DNA of 64,000 nucleotides from an uncultured Clostridium sp. (GTDB taxonomy: Bacteria; Bacillota_I; Bacilli_A; RF39; UBA660): positions 4,204 to 68,203 of the forward strand of contig CAJKHY010000004.1 of the NCBI GenBank assembly GCA_905199855.1, in the 5' to 3' direction. This document shows, one piece after another, positions 50,191 to 58,240 of the stretch; position 1 is the stretch's first letter, and every line of letters begins with the position of its first letter. A model generated the notes under the pieces. The model ran no database searches, was not told the origin of the DNA, and saw only the letters and a list, made by a program, of their open reading frames with translations. Position numbers and translations under genes: made by a program.

Positions 50191-51474
50191 TTATCTATAC
50201 TCCTTTAATAAATCCGCCATTTCTTCTTTTTCTTCTTGGCTTACTTCTTTTTTGGATATTTCCTTATCAAACCATTCTGGTAGTTTGGTTTCAATTTGTT
50301 TTTGTTTGACTTCATTTTTTTTGTGATATTTTTTATGTTCTTTTTCGGCCAAGGTCATGGCTTCATCAACGGTTTCAATGTGAAGGCGCTGCCACTGGCC
50401 TGCGATGGTTTCAATAAAGCTGCGATTTAGTTTTTTGTTGTTTACTTTTAAGGTATAATCTAATAGGACATTAACTACGCCTGGTTTTAATTTGAAATCA
50501 ACAAGTAAATCTTCGATTAGCTTTAAGTCTCTTCTTGATGGTTCTATTTTGTTATTTCTGTTTTTAAGTAGATCTTTAGGTGATATTCTTTCAAAGTCAT
50601 AGATGATTTTGCTTCTGTTCGAACTATCTCCAATAGGTTTTCTTAAGTATTCTGGTTGAGTTGCATCGATTAGGCTAGGTAGTAATCCCCCATTTTCAAA
50701 CTGGTAATAGTTTCTACAATTTTTTCTTAATTCTTCTTTGTTGATTAAGCCTCGTTCATTAATGCAACCTTTGATGATATTTGCCATTTTCATGACATCA
50801 AGGTCATATATGTAAGATAAGTTTATGATCAGTTCTTTGGTTTCTTTATTTAGTGCTTTGTCGCTGATAATGTTTTTTGGTAAGGATGAGGTTAGAAAAT
50901 CAAAGTCAAAGTTACTGTTAATATTTAATTTTAATTTATTATACTTTCTTACGTTATCATTAATTACTTCGTAGGATGTTAGGGGTATTGAGCCAAATAT
51001 TTCATTGAATGATGAGGTGATGTTTTGGTAATTACTTGTATTTATTTTTGGCATTTTAAAATAATTTACTAAATGTTCATACTCGTTTTTACCAATATTA
51101 TTGTAAAGTACAATGTTTAAAATGGGGTGATTGAATAGTTCGCTTGGACTTATTGGCGAATATAGTTCATAGATATAGTTATTTATACTGCCATCACTAA
51201 AATAGGTTTTTAGTAGTCCTATGGCCTCTAGTTTTTTTCTTGCATTTACTATTTCGCTCATGGTAATGTGCATGTTGGTTAGTAAATGATGGTGGGTATA
51301 TTCTTTACTCATTAATTCTTCTTTATCAAGGTCTACTAAGAATAGTTTATATAAGATTATGGGAATGGGTCCAATTATTGGTAGATATAACATATCTAGG
51401 ACTTTTTTGTCATAATCAGTTATGATACTTTTATTTACGACAATATAAGTATCTGCTGGAAGAATTTCGCACAT
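50191..51474 (-). CDS. dnaB: Replication initiation/membrane attachment protein DnaB (Bacillus type)
   Basis: 427 residues from ATG 51474 after GATGGTGAT. Winged-helix start DYDKKVLDMLYLPIIGPIPI and a DnaD-like C-terminal helical domain (about 300-370: PGVVNVLLDYTLKVNNK and TIAGQWQRLHIETVDEAM). This is the primosome protein of Bacillota, not the DnaB helicase of E. coli. It helps DnaD and DnaI place helicase at oriC. The order dnaB-dnaI is conserved in Bacillota. Confidence 0.93.
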   Translation of the reverse strand: MCEILPADTYIVVNKSIITDYDKKVLDMLYLPIIGPIPIILYKLFLVDLDKEELMSKEYTHHHLLTNMHITMSEIVNARKKLEAIGLLKTYFSDGSINNYIYELYSPISPSELFNHPILNIVLYNNIGKNEYEHLVNYFKMPKINTSNYQNITSSFNEIFGSIPLTSYEVINDNVRKYNKLKLNINSNFDFDFLTSSLPKNIISDKALNKETKELIINLSYIYDLDVMKMANIIKGCINERGLINKEELRKNCRNYYQFENGGLLPSLIDATQPEYLRKPIGDSSNRSKIIYDFERISPKDLLKNRNNKIEPSRRDLKLIEDLLVDFKLKPGVVNVLLDYTLKVNNKKLNRSFIETIAGQWQRLHIETVDEAMTLAEKEHKKYHKKNEVKQKQIETKLPEWFDKEISKKEVSQEEKEEMADLLKEYR

Positions 51475-51495
51475 ATTATCACCATCTTTATCAAT

Positions 51496-51524
51496 ATTGT
51501 ACCTTAAAATGTTGTTAAAGTCTA
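51496..51524 (-). promoter_or_regulatory. Promoter of dnaB-dnaI
   Basis: Minus strand TAGACT, 17 bp, TACAAT. Confidence 0.55.
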
Positions 51525-51540
51525 TATTTTTTACAGTAAA

Positions 51541-51560
51541 TTATGTTAAACTTAACATAA
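51541..51560. promoter_or_regulatory. 20-bp palindrome upstream of dnaB
   Basis: TTATGTTAA-AC-TTAACATAA: perfect 9-bp arms with a two-base centre. It lies about 17 bp upstream of the dnaB -35 box and beside the ylbL terminator. Its form is that of a dimeric regulator site. Confidence 0.5.
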
Positions 51561-51561
51561 A

Positions 51562-51587
51562 GAAAAAAAGAAGTAATTTTTTTACTT
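51562..51587 (-). terminator. Terminator of ylbL
   Basis: Minus strand AAGTAA / TTACTT followed by C and seven T, three bases after the stop. Confidence 0.75.
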
Positions 51588-51589
51588 AT

Positions 51590-52573
51590 TTAATTGTTTT
51601 TTAAGTAGTTAATTACTTCATCAAAGGTGTGAACTTTGATTATTTTCATGTTGTAGTTATACTCATTTTTTACTTGGATTGCTTCTTCGTAGTTTTCTTC
51701 TGGTACAAAGATTAAATCAATATTTTTTTTGCTTGCTCCGATTATTTTGTATTTGACTCCGCCTATTTCTCCAATGGTCCCATCTTTTTCTATCGTACCT
51801 GTGCCAGCGATGGATTTTCCTTTTATTAAATCTTCGTTTGTTATATTTTCATAAATGCTTAGGGTTAACATCATACCACCTGAGCTACCACTTTCACTTT
51901 GTTTGAATTTTAAGGTTATGGCAGGGTCTAAATCATAGTCATAGTCTGTTACAATGACCACGCCAATTTTACCGTCTTTGCCAACCTTGCAATTGGCATC
52001 TTTATTTGTTCCATCACGGTCGATTACAAAATTTATGGTATCATTATAATTACTTGAGGATACGATGTCATTTATTTCTTTGGAATGTTTGATATCATTA
52101 TCATTTGCTTTTAATATTTTGTCTCCTACTTTGAAATCACAAGTGGATTCTTCAGTGATTCCTAGTATGTAGTGGGTTTCTCCAGTTATTTTTATTTCTT
52201 TGTTGGCATGGGTATAGGCAACATATATGGCTGTATCTATGGAATTATTTAACATTATTTTGTTTCTTAATTCGATTTCTTTTGTACTTTCATGGCTTAT
52301 TTGTCTTTCACTATTATCAAATAAGTCCCATTTGTTTGAAAATTTTGTTATAAGATAAGTTGGGATGGTGGCTTTTATTTCTGTTGCATACATTAGGTAG
52401 AGGTTGCCATTAACTTTATTTCTTGTGTCTACGTTTACTCGATCACTTATATCAATTGTACCTCCCGGGGCTAAAATATAAAATGGGAGTTCATAGTTGA
52501 AGATAAAATAAATTAGTATTAAGATAAAAATTGTAAGGGTGTTTTCTTTTAACCACTTTTTTATTTTGTTCAT
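51590..52573 (-). CDS. YlbL/SepM-type PDZ and Lon-like protease
   Basis: 327 residues from ATG 52573 after AGTAGGTGAG. One N-terminal membrane helix (about 12-32), then the LAPGGTIDISDRV start of YlbL proteins, a PDZ domain (about 120-200: CDFKVGDKILKANDNDI) and a C-terminal S16 domain. The Ser/Lys dyad is seen as ESGSSGGMML and GEIGGVKYK. It cleaves membrane or secreted proteins on the outer face; in streptococci a homologue matures a signalling peptide. Next to the ylbJ-like gene, divergent from it, as in the Bacillus ylb neighbourhood. Confidence 0.9.
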   Translation of the reverse strand: MNKIKKWLKENTLTIFILILIYFIFNYELPFYILAPGGTIDISDRVNVDTRNKVNGNLYLMYATEIKATIPTYLITKFSNKWDLFDNSERQISHESTKEIELRNKIMLNNSIDTAIYVAYTHANKEIKITGETHYILGITEESTCDFKVGDKILKANDNDIKHSKEINDIVSSSNYNDTINFVIDRDGTNKDANCKVGKDGKIGVVIVTDYDYDLDPAITLKFKQSESGSSGGMMLTLSIYENITNEDLIKGKSIAGTGTIEKDGTIGEIGGVKYKIIGASKKNIDLIFVPEENYEEAIQVKNEYNYNMKIIKVHTFDEVINYLKNN

Positions 52574-52638
52574 TTGCTCACCTACTTTAATTTATGTTTT
52601 TTTCATGCAATTTATTTCATATAATGAAGTGTGATATT

Positions 52639-53574
52639 ATGAAAAAAAAAGATATTTTTATTATTGTTTTATTTATTTATTTACTTGTTCAAATAGTTGA
52701 ATTTAAGGAAGTTGTCTTTGAAGCAGGAACTTTGGCTATTAATATTTGGAAGAATAATTTGGTTCCTTCTTTGTTGCCTTTTTTTATTATATCTAATATT
52801 TTGATTAATTATAATATAGGTTTTTATTTGTCTAAGTTAATAGATCCTATTTTTAGAAAAATATATAAGATTAATAGTAACTCTACTGTTATTTTAATGC
52901 TTAGTATGGTTTCTGGTTTTCCTAGTAATGCTAAGTATACAAGGGAAATGTATGAGAATGGTATTTTGAGTAAGAAGGAGGCTGAAAAGATACTTATTTT
53001 CTCGCATTTTTCTAATCCTTTATTTGTTTTGGGGACTTTGGCTGGGATGTTTCTTAAGAATGAGAAACTGGGTTTTATTATTTTGATTAGTCATGTGTTT
53101 GGTAATTTTATTTTGGGGTTTATTTTTAGGAATTATGCTGTTAGTGGAGAAGTAAATGGAGATAATAGTTTTAATGATAAGAAGTTCAGTAAGATTTTTG
53201 TTAATTCTGTTAAAAAGGGAATGGATAGTTTGATATTAATTCTTGGTACTTTAATATCTTTTTTGGTAATATCTAAGGTTGTTGTAACTAAAATTAATAC
53301 TAGTGTTTATAATGAGATGTTAATTACAGGGTTATTTGAGGTTACTAGTGGGTTAAAGTATTTGGCTAGTTTGAATTTGAGTGATATTTATAAAACAGTA
53401 ATATCTACATTCTTTTTATCCTTTGGGGGATTATGTGTACAAATGCAAGTTATTAGTAGTTTAGATGGTACTGGTATTTCTTGTGGGCCCTACATGATGG
53501 GGAGAGTTTTACACGGAATAATTTCTAGTATTTTAGCTTATTTGCTATATATGTTTTATTTTTGCCTGTTTTGA
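52639..53574 (+). CDS. Sporulation membrane protein YlbJ/SpoVV-like
   Basis: 311 residues from ATG 52639. About eight membrane segments. Conserved YlbJ parts: NLVPSLLPFFIISNILI, VSGFPSNAKYTREM, FSHFSNPLFVLGTLAGMFL and GFILGGLCVQ-like FGGLCVQMQV. In Bacillus, YlbJ (SpoVV) is needed for dipicolinic acid to enter the forespore and is under sigma-E. Upstream, CATATAAT (52618-52625) resembles a sigma-E -10 box, but no matching -35 was found. Its 3' end overlaps that of rnc by 30 bp. Confidence 0.85.
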   Translation: MKKKDIFIIVLFIYLLVQIVEFKEVVFEAGTLAINIWKNNLVPSLLPFFIISNILINYNIGFYLSKLIDPIFRKIYKINSNSTVILMLSMVSGFPSNAKYTREMYENGILSKKEAEKILIFSHFSNPLFVLGTLAGMFLKNEKLGFIILISHVFGNFILGFIFRNYAVSGEVNGDNSFNDKKFSKIFVNSVKKGMDSLILILGTLISFLVISKVVVTKINTSVYNEMLITGLFEVTSGLKYLASLNLSDIYKTVISTFFLSFGGLCVQMQVISSLDGTGISCGPYMMGRVLHGIISSILAYLLYMFYFCLF

Positions 53575-54204
53575 TAGGGCTTCTTTAGCAGCCTGTTGTT
53601 CGGCACCTTTTTTGGAAGATGCTTTACCTTTTCCATAGATAATTCCATCTACTTTGACAATGCATTCAAATGTTTTTTGATGGGCTGGGCCATATTCATT
53701 AATTATTTCATATTCAACGCTTTTTTTGACGGTTTGAACTAGTTCTTGCAACTCTGATTTGTAATCGTTCATGAATTTTGTGCCCGCTTCTAAGTAGGGA
53801 ACGATTTTATCTAAGACAAATTTTTTAGTGGCTTCTAAGCCTTTATCTAGGTATAGGGCTCCAGTAAAGGCTTCAAAGACATCTGCCATGATAGTTTCGT
53901 TTGCTTTTATGGTATCACCACTTCCAAGAAGTATATATTTATCAAAGTTTAAGTCGCTGGCATATGTATATAAGGCTTGTTCACATACGTAAGCGGCACG
54001 GGTTTTGGTCATATCTCCTTCTTCAAAGGCTTTTTCTTTATAAAGATAGTCACTCATGATTAGTTCAATGACGGCATCTCCTAAAAATTCTAATCTTTCA
54101 TAACTGGATACATCGTGCTCATTACTATAAGAAGTGTGAGTGAGAGCTGTTTGATATAAATATTCTTTATCTGTATTGATATTTAGGTTATCTAATAGTT
54201 CCAT
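53545..54204 (-). CDS. rnc: Ribonuclease III
   Basis: 219 residues. Nuclease signature LEFLGDAVIELIMSDYL with the active-site acidic residues, a second acidic cluster (MADVFEAFTGALYLD), and a C-terminal double-stranded RNA-binding domain (DYKSELQELVQ to KGAEQQAAKEAL). Cuts rRNA precursors and other dsRNA. Convergent with the ylbJ-like gene, with 30 bp of shared 3' sequence. Confidence 0.97.
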   Translation of the reverse strand: MELLDNLNINTDKEYLYQTALTHTSYSNEHDVSSYERLEFLGDAVIELIMSDYLYKEKAFEEGDMTKTRAAYVCEQALYTYASDLNFDKYILLGSGDTIKANETIMADVFEAFTGALYLDKGLEATKKFVLDKIVPYLEAGTKFMNDYKSELQELVQTVKKSVEYEIINEYGPAHQKTFECIVKVDGIIYGKGKASSKKGAEQQAAKEALSKQAKIKHI

Positions 54205-54301
54205 GATAAAACCGCCTTTCTTATTAATTATATCACAGATATCTGTAAATATTTATTTTTTTTAGTTAATATTTTTATATGTAAAGAGAAATAAAAGTTA
54301 T

Positions 54302-54329
54302 TTGCATATTTTATTTGGCATGTTATAAT
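54302..54329 (+). promoter_or_regulatory. Promoter of the COG2426 gene
   Basis: TTGCAT, 16 bp, TATAAT with a TGT extended element. Confidence 0.7.
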
Positions 54330-54345
54330 TATGGAGAGGTGAATT

Positions 54346-54846
54346 ATGACAGAGACGTTGGCTAATTATTTTGTAGAATTATTTAAATGTTTAGATAAGA
54401 ATTTAGTTGTTTTTATTATTTCTTTGTTGCCAATACTGGAACTTAGAGGTGGATTAATCGCTGCAAGTTTGCTTAAGCTTCCTTTTGTTAGTTCATTTAT
54501 TATATGTTTTATTGGTAATATTTTGCCAATTCCTTTAATTCTTTTGTTTTTGGATAAGGTTTTTGGTATGTTAAAGAGGAATGATACTATAAAGAAGTGG
54601 ATCGATAAGTTAGAGAAGAGATCTTTAGATAAGAGTGAGCAGATAAAGAAATATCAATATTTGGGGTTGTTTCTTTTTGTAGCTATTCCACTTCCTGGGA
54701 CCGGAGCATGGACAGGATCGATGATTGCTTCTTTGATGGGGATGGACCGCAAAAAAGCATTTGTGGCTATTGCACTTGGTATTTTAGGTGCTGGAATAAT
54801 TATGAGTATTTTCTCTTATGGAATTTTATCTAATATAATAAAATAA
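54346..54846 (+). CDS. Small multidrug export-type membrane protein (COG2426)
   Basis: 166 residues from ATG 54346 after GGAGAGGTG. Four or five membrane segments. Family marks: SLLPILELRGGLIAA near the start, a charged central loop, and FVAIPLPGTGAWTGS followed by LGILGAGIIMSIFSYG. The Pfam name comes from a small drug-export protein, but most members have no proven substrate. Monocistronic. Confidence 0.85.
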   Translation: MTETLANYFVELFKCLDKNLVVFIISLLPILELRGGLIAASLLKLPFVSSFIICFIGNILPIPLILLFLDKVFGMLKRNDTIKKWIDKLEKRSLDKSEQIKKYQYLGLFLFVAIPLPGTGAWTGSMIASLMGMDRKKAFVAIALGILGAGIIMSIFSYGILSNIIK

Positions 54847-54912
54847 TGAGACTTGATTTTTTTAGCACTATTTTGTTTGCTATGTTGTTTAATTTGGTAG
54901 ATTAGTATTAAA

Positions 54913-54933
54913 AAAGATACATTTTGTATCTTT
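54913..54933. terminator. Bidirectional terminator between COG2426 gene and rluB-like gene
   Basis: AAAGATACA / TGTATCTTT with a three-base loop and A and T runs on either side; it overlaps the stop of the minus-strand gene. Confidence 0.8.
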
Positions 54934-55648
54934 ATTTTTTTAAGTTATATAGTTTTTTTACTTCTTTGATAGTTAGAGGACGATATTCACCAGTTTTAAC
55001 TCCATCTAGGGTAAGAAAGGAATATTTTTCTCTTTTTAGTTTTATCACTTCATGACCTAGAGATTCAAACATTTTTCTTACTTGTTTGTTGTGTCCTTCA
55101 TGAATTGTTATTTCTATAATGCTATTATTTTCTTTTTTATTTATTTTTATTAGTTTGACTTTGGCTTTGCTGGTTTTGTAGTTATCTATGAGGATGCCGT
55201 TTCTTAATTTTTTTATTTCATAGCCTGTTACGAGGCCTTTTACTTTAGCAACATAGGTTTTGTCGATGTTATATGATGGGTGCATTAACATATTGGCAAG
55301 GTTGCCATCGTTGGTTAAAAGTATTAGTCCTGTGGTATCATAATCCAGTCTGCCTATTGGGTATATTCTAGCATTTGTTTTAACAATATCTGTAACTGTT
55401 TTCCTGTGTTTATCATCTGTTACGGCGGAGATTACTTCTCTTGGTTTGTTTAGTAAGTAATATTCATAACTTTTTTTATTGTCTATAACGGTTCCTTCCA
55501 CTAATATTTCATCATTATTTTTGACTTTGGTACCTAGTGTTGTAATAATGTTACCATTGACTGAAACCTTGCCGTTTGTAATTAGTTCTTCGGCTTTTCT
55601 TCTTGAACAATATCCTGAAGTGGCTATAACTTTTTGTAATCTTTCCAT
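54932..55648 (-). CDS. rluB: rRNA pseudouridine synthase (RluB/RsuA family)
   Basis: 238 residues from ATG 55648 after AAAGGGG. N-terminal S4 domain (RLQKVIATSGYCSRRKAEELI), then the catalytic motif PIGRLDYDTTGLILLTNDG with the active Asp, and the C-terminal EGHNKQVRKMF. Converts a uridine of 23S rRNA to pseudouridine. RluB is the usual assignment for this type in Bacillota; RluF/RsuA specificity cannot be excluded. Confidence 0.9.
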   Translation of the reverse strand: MERLQKVIATSGYCSRRKAEELITNGKVSVNGNIITTLGTKVKNNDEILVEGTVIDNKKSYEYYLLNKPREVISAVTDDKHRKTVTDIVKTNARIYPIGRLDYDTTGLILLTNDGNLANMLMHPSYNIDKTYVAKVKGLVTGYEIKKLRNGILIDNYKTSKAKVKLIKINKKENNSIIEITIHEGHNKQVRKMFESLGHEVIKLKREKYSFLTLDGVKTGEYRPLTIKEVKKLYNLKK

Positions 55649-55725
55649 AATAACCCCTTTCTATTTATAATTTATCATATATTGTTATTAACAAAATTAT
55701 TTTTTGTTGTTTTTATTTTATTTGA

Positions 55726-58080
55726 CTATGAGTTGACGCTGTTAAATTTAAGTTTGGTGCTTTTTTTGTCTTTTTTCTTAAATAGGTCATGATATATATC
55801 AAAGTAATCACTTACATAAATTATATTTAAATTATCGGTAATTTCATTGTTTAAGGAAATGACGTCTCTTTTATTAGTAATTGGTAAGTATATTTTGTTT
55901 ATACCTGAAATTTTTGCTGAGATAAGTTTTTCTTTGATTCCACCGACTGGTAAAATGGTGCCTCTTAGAGTTATTTCACCGGTCATGCTGATGTTACTTG
56001 GAATAATTTTATTTGTAAGTAAGCTTATTATTGCCGTTACAATTGAGGTGCCAGCAGATGGGCCATCTTTAGGAGTGGCGCCCTCTTCAAAGTGAATATG
56101 AAAATCATTTTCTTTAAACTTATTATAATCAATGCCTAAAATGGAAGCGTTGCTTTTTATATAACTTAAGGCTATTTTAACGCTTTCTTTCATTACATCA
56201 CCTAACATTCCTGTGATTTCTAAATTTCCTTGGCCTGTGTAGGAGGTTATGGATACTTTGATAATTGTTCCTCCGTAGTTAGTACAAGCAAGGGCGTTTA
56301 TGATACCGGTTTTATTGTTTTTTATGTTATCTGTGTTTAAATATTTTGCTTCTCCTAAATAATTTTCGATGTTCTCTTTATTTATTTGATAATTTGTTTG
56401 GTTATCAAGTAGTTTGATGGTTACTGCACGAAATATTTTATCAATTAGTCTTGTTAATTCTCTTACTCCGCTTTCTTTGGTGTAATCGGTGATTATTTGG
56501 ACGAGTACATCATCTTCAAATGTTATTTTGTTTGAATCAATATTATATGTTTTATAAGCATTTTTGATAATATGATTTTTACAGATACTTAATTTTTCGT
56601 AGATAGTATATGTGGATAGTTCGATTATTTCTAGTCTATCTTTTAAAGCATCTGGTATGTTTTCTTTAGAGTTTGCAGTTAAGATAAACATGACTTTGGA
56701 TAGGTCAAATTCTTCTTCGATGTAATTGTCTACAAATATATTATTTTGTTCTTTATCTAGGATTTCTAGTAGAGATGATGCTGGATCGCCACGATAGTCC
56801 TTGGTCATTTTGTCTACTTCATCAATTAGGAATACAGGATTGTTGCTACCCGCTTTTTTTATGCCTTGGATGATTTTCCCTGGATTTGCCCCGAGATAGG
56901 TTCTCCTGTGTCCTATAATTTCGGCTTCATCGTGAACACCACCAACACTTATTTTAATGAATTTTTTATCTAGTGCATGGGCAATGCTTTTGGCTAATGT
57001 GGTTTTGCCAGTTCCGGGAGGACCTACTAAACAGATAATTGGGCTATTTAATCCTTTTGTGTTTTTAGAAACAGCAACATATTCAATGATTCTTTGTTTT
57101 ATTTCTTCCAGTCCGTAATGACTTTCATCTAATCTTTGTTTTATTGTTTGTAAGTTGGTGTTATCTTTCGTTGATGTTTGCCATGGCAATTTTAACAACC
57201 AGTCTATGTAACTTCTAATAATAGTTATTTCTGGAGAAGTTTGGGCTGTAATGGTATATTTATTTAATTCTTTGTTTAGTTTAGCGATAACTTCTTTTGG
57301 AGCATTTAAGGAAGATATATCTTGTTTTAATTTTTCAATATCACTTTCTTTGATATCTGTTTCGCCTAGTTCATTTTTTATAATTTTTAGTCTTTCTCTT
57401 AGGACAAATTCTTTTTGATTTTCTTCAAGATTTTTTTTGAGTGTTGATTCAATTGAATCTTCTAGTTTGATGGTTTCTATTTCTTTGTTTATATCTTCGA
57501 TAACCATTCTGGTACGAACCATGGGATTGATAATATCAATGTATTTTATTTTTTCGTTGTATGGTATTTGTAGTTCATAGGCAATTATATCACTTAAGAT
57601 GTTAATATTTTTAATACCATTCGTTCTGCCGAGAACACTGTTACTCATCATGGATGATATTTCAATATAGTTGTTTAAGTCTCTAAATAGGATTCTTCTT
57701 AAGGCACTTGCTTCGAACTCATCATATTCATAATTTTCAGTTGGCGTAACAAATGCTTCAAGTTCCTTTCTTTCATTTTCAATATAGTTTAATATTTGGA
57801 CTCTTTCAATACCGATGATAACTAATCTAACGATACCGTTTGGTAATTCAATTTTAGATTTAATGCGACCAAGGATGGCTATTTTGGTAAGCTCATTTAG
57901 AGATGGTTTTTCTTCTAATGGATCTATCATGTTAATGAGTAAAATATGCCCATCATGATTTAGTTCCGCATTACCTAGAATATTTTTATCTCTTTCATTG
58001 TTGATTTCAATGCGAAGTTCATTGTTGGGAAGTAACACAACATCTCTTAAAAATATTATTGGTAGGTTTGTTTTAACCAT
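55726..58080 (-). CDS. lon: ATP-dependent protease Lon (LonA)
   Basis: 784 residues, usual length. N-terminal substrate domain (LPIIFLRDVVLLPN), coiled-coil middle, AAA+ with Walker A GPPGTGKTTLA and Walker B VFLIDEVDK, and S16 protease with Ser in KDGPSAGTS and Lys in GGIKEKLISA. Degrades damaged and regulatory proteins in the cytosol. AGGTGC precedes ATG 58080. The leader contains a hairpin that would mask a second, orphan AAGGAGG. Confidence 0.97.
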   Translation of the reverse strand: MVKTNLPIIFLRDVVLLPNNELRIEINNERDKNILGNAELNHDGHILLINMIDPLEEKPSLNELTKIAILGRIKSKIELPNGIVRLVIIGIERVQILNYIENERKELEAFVTPTENYEYDEFEASALRRILFRDLNNYIEISSMMSNSVLGRTNGIKNINILSDIIAYELQIPYNEKIKYIDIINPMVRTRMVIEDINKEIETIKLEDSIESTLKKNLEENQKEFVLRERLKIIKNELGETDIKESDIEKLKQDISSLNAPKEVIAKLNKELNKYTITAQTSPEITIIRSYIDWLLKLPWQTSTKDNTNLQTIKQRLDESHYGLEEIKQRIIEYVAVSKNTKGLNSPIICLVGPPGTGKTTLAKSIAHALDKKFIKISVGGVHDEAEIIGHRRTYLGANPGKIIQGIKKAGSNNPVFLIDEVDKMTKDYRGDPASSLLEILDKEQNNIFVDNYIEEEFDLSKVMFILTANSKENIPDALKDRLEIIELSTYTIYEKLSICKNHIIKNAYKTYNIDSNKITFEDDVLVQIITDYTKESGVRELTRLIDKIFRAVTIKLLDNQTNYQINKENIENYLGEAKYLNTDNIKNNKTGIINALACTNYGGTIIKVSITSYTGQGNLEITGMLGDVMKESVKIALSYIKSNASILGIDYNKFKENDFHIHFEEGATPKDGPSAGTSIVTAIISLLTNKIIPSNISMTGEITLRGTILPVGGIKEKLISAKISGINKIYLPITNKRDVISLNNEITDNLNIIYVSDYFDIYHDLFKKKDKKSTKLKFNSVNS

Positions 58081-58114
58081 TCTTGATGCACCTCAAATCT
58101 ATATAAAAATGAAA

Positions 58115-58163
58115 GTAGGAGATAATAACTTAAATAATAAATATTTTAGTAATTACCTCCTTC
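58115..58163 (-). promoter_or_regulatory. Leader hairpin of lon hiding an orphan SD
   Basis: Minus strand GAAGGAGGTAATTA (58150-58163) pairs with TTATTATCTCCTAC (58115-58128), 11 of 14 positions, across a 21-base loop. The AAGGAGG has no ATG, GTG or TTG at usable distance. It lies between the lon promoter and the true ribosome binding site. Confidence 0.5.
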
Positions 58164-58175
58164 ACTTGTCTATTT

Positions 58176-58203
58176 ATTATACATAAAAAAAAATATATAT
58201 CAA
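58176..58203 (-). promoter_or_regulatory. Promoter of lon
   Basis: Minus strand TTGATA, 16 bp, TATAAT. No CIRCE or clear CtsR heptad repeat was seen. Confidence 0.7.
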
Positions 58204-58240
58204 GTATATTTGACATATATTTTTGTAAATTTTTGTTATT

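Noticed and set aside
58081..58240. CIRCE or CtsR control of lon
   Set aside because: No TTAGCACTC inverted repeat and no GGTCAAA-type heptad repeat was seen in the leader or promoter.
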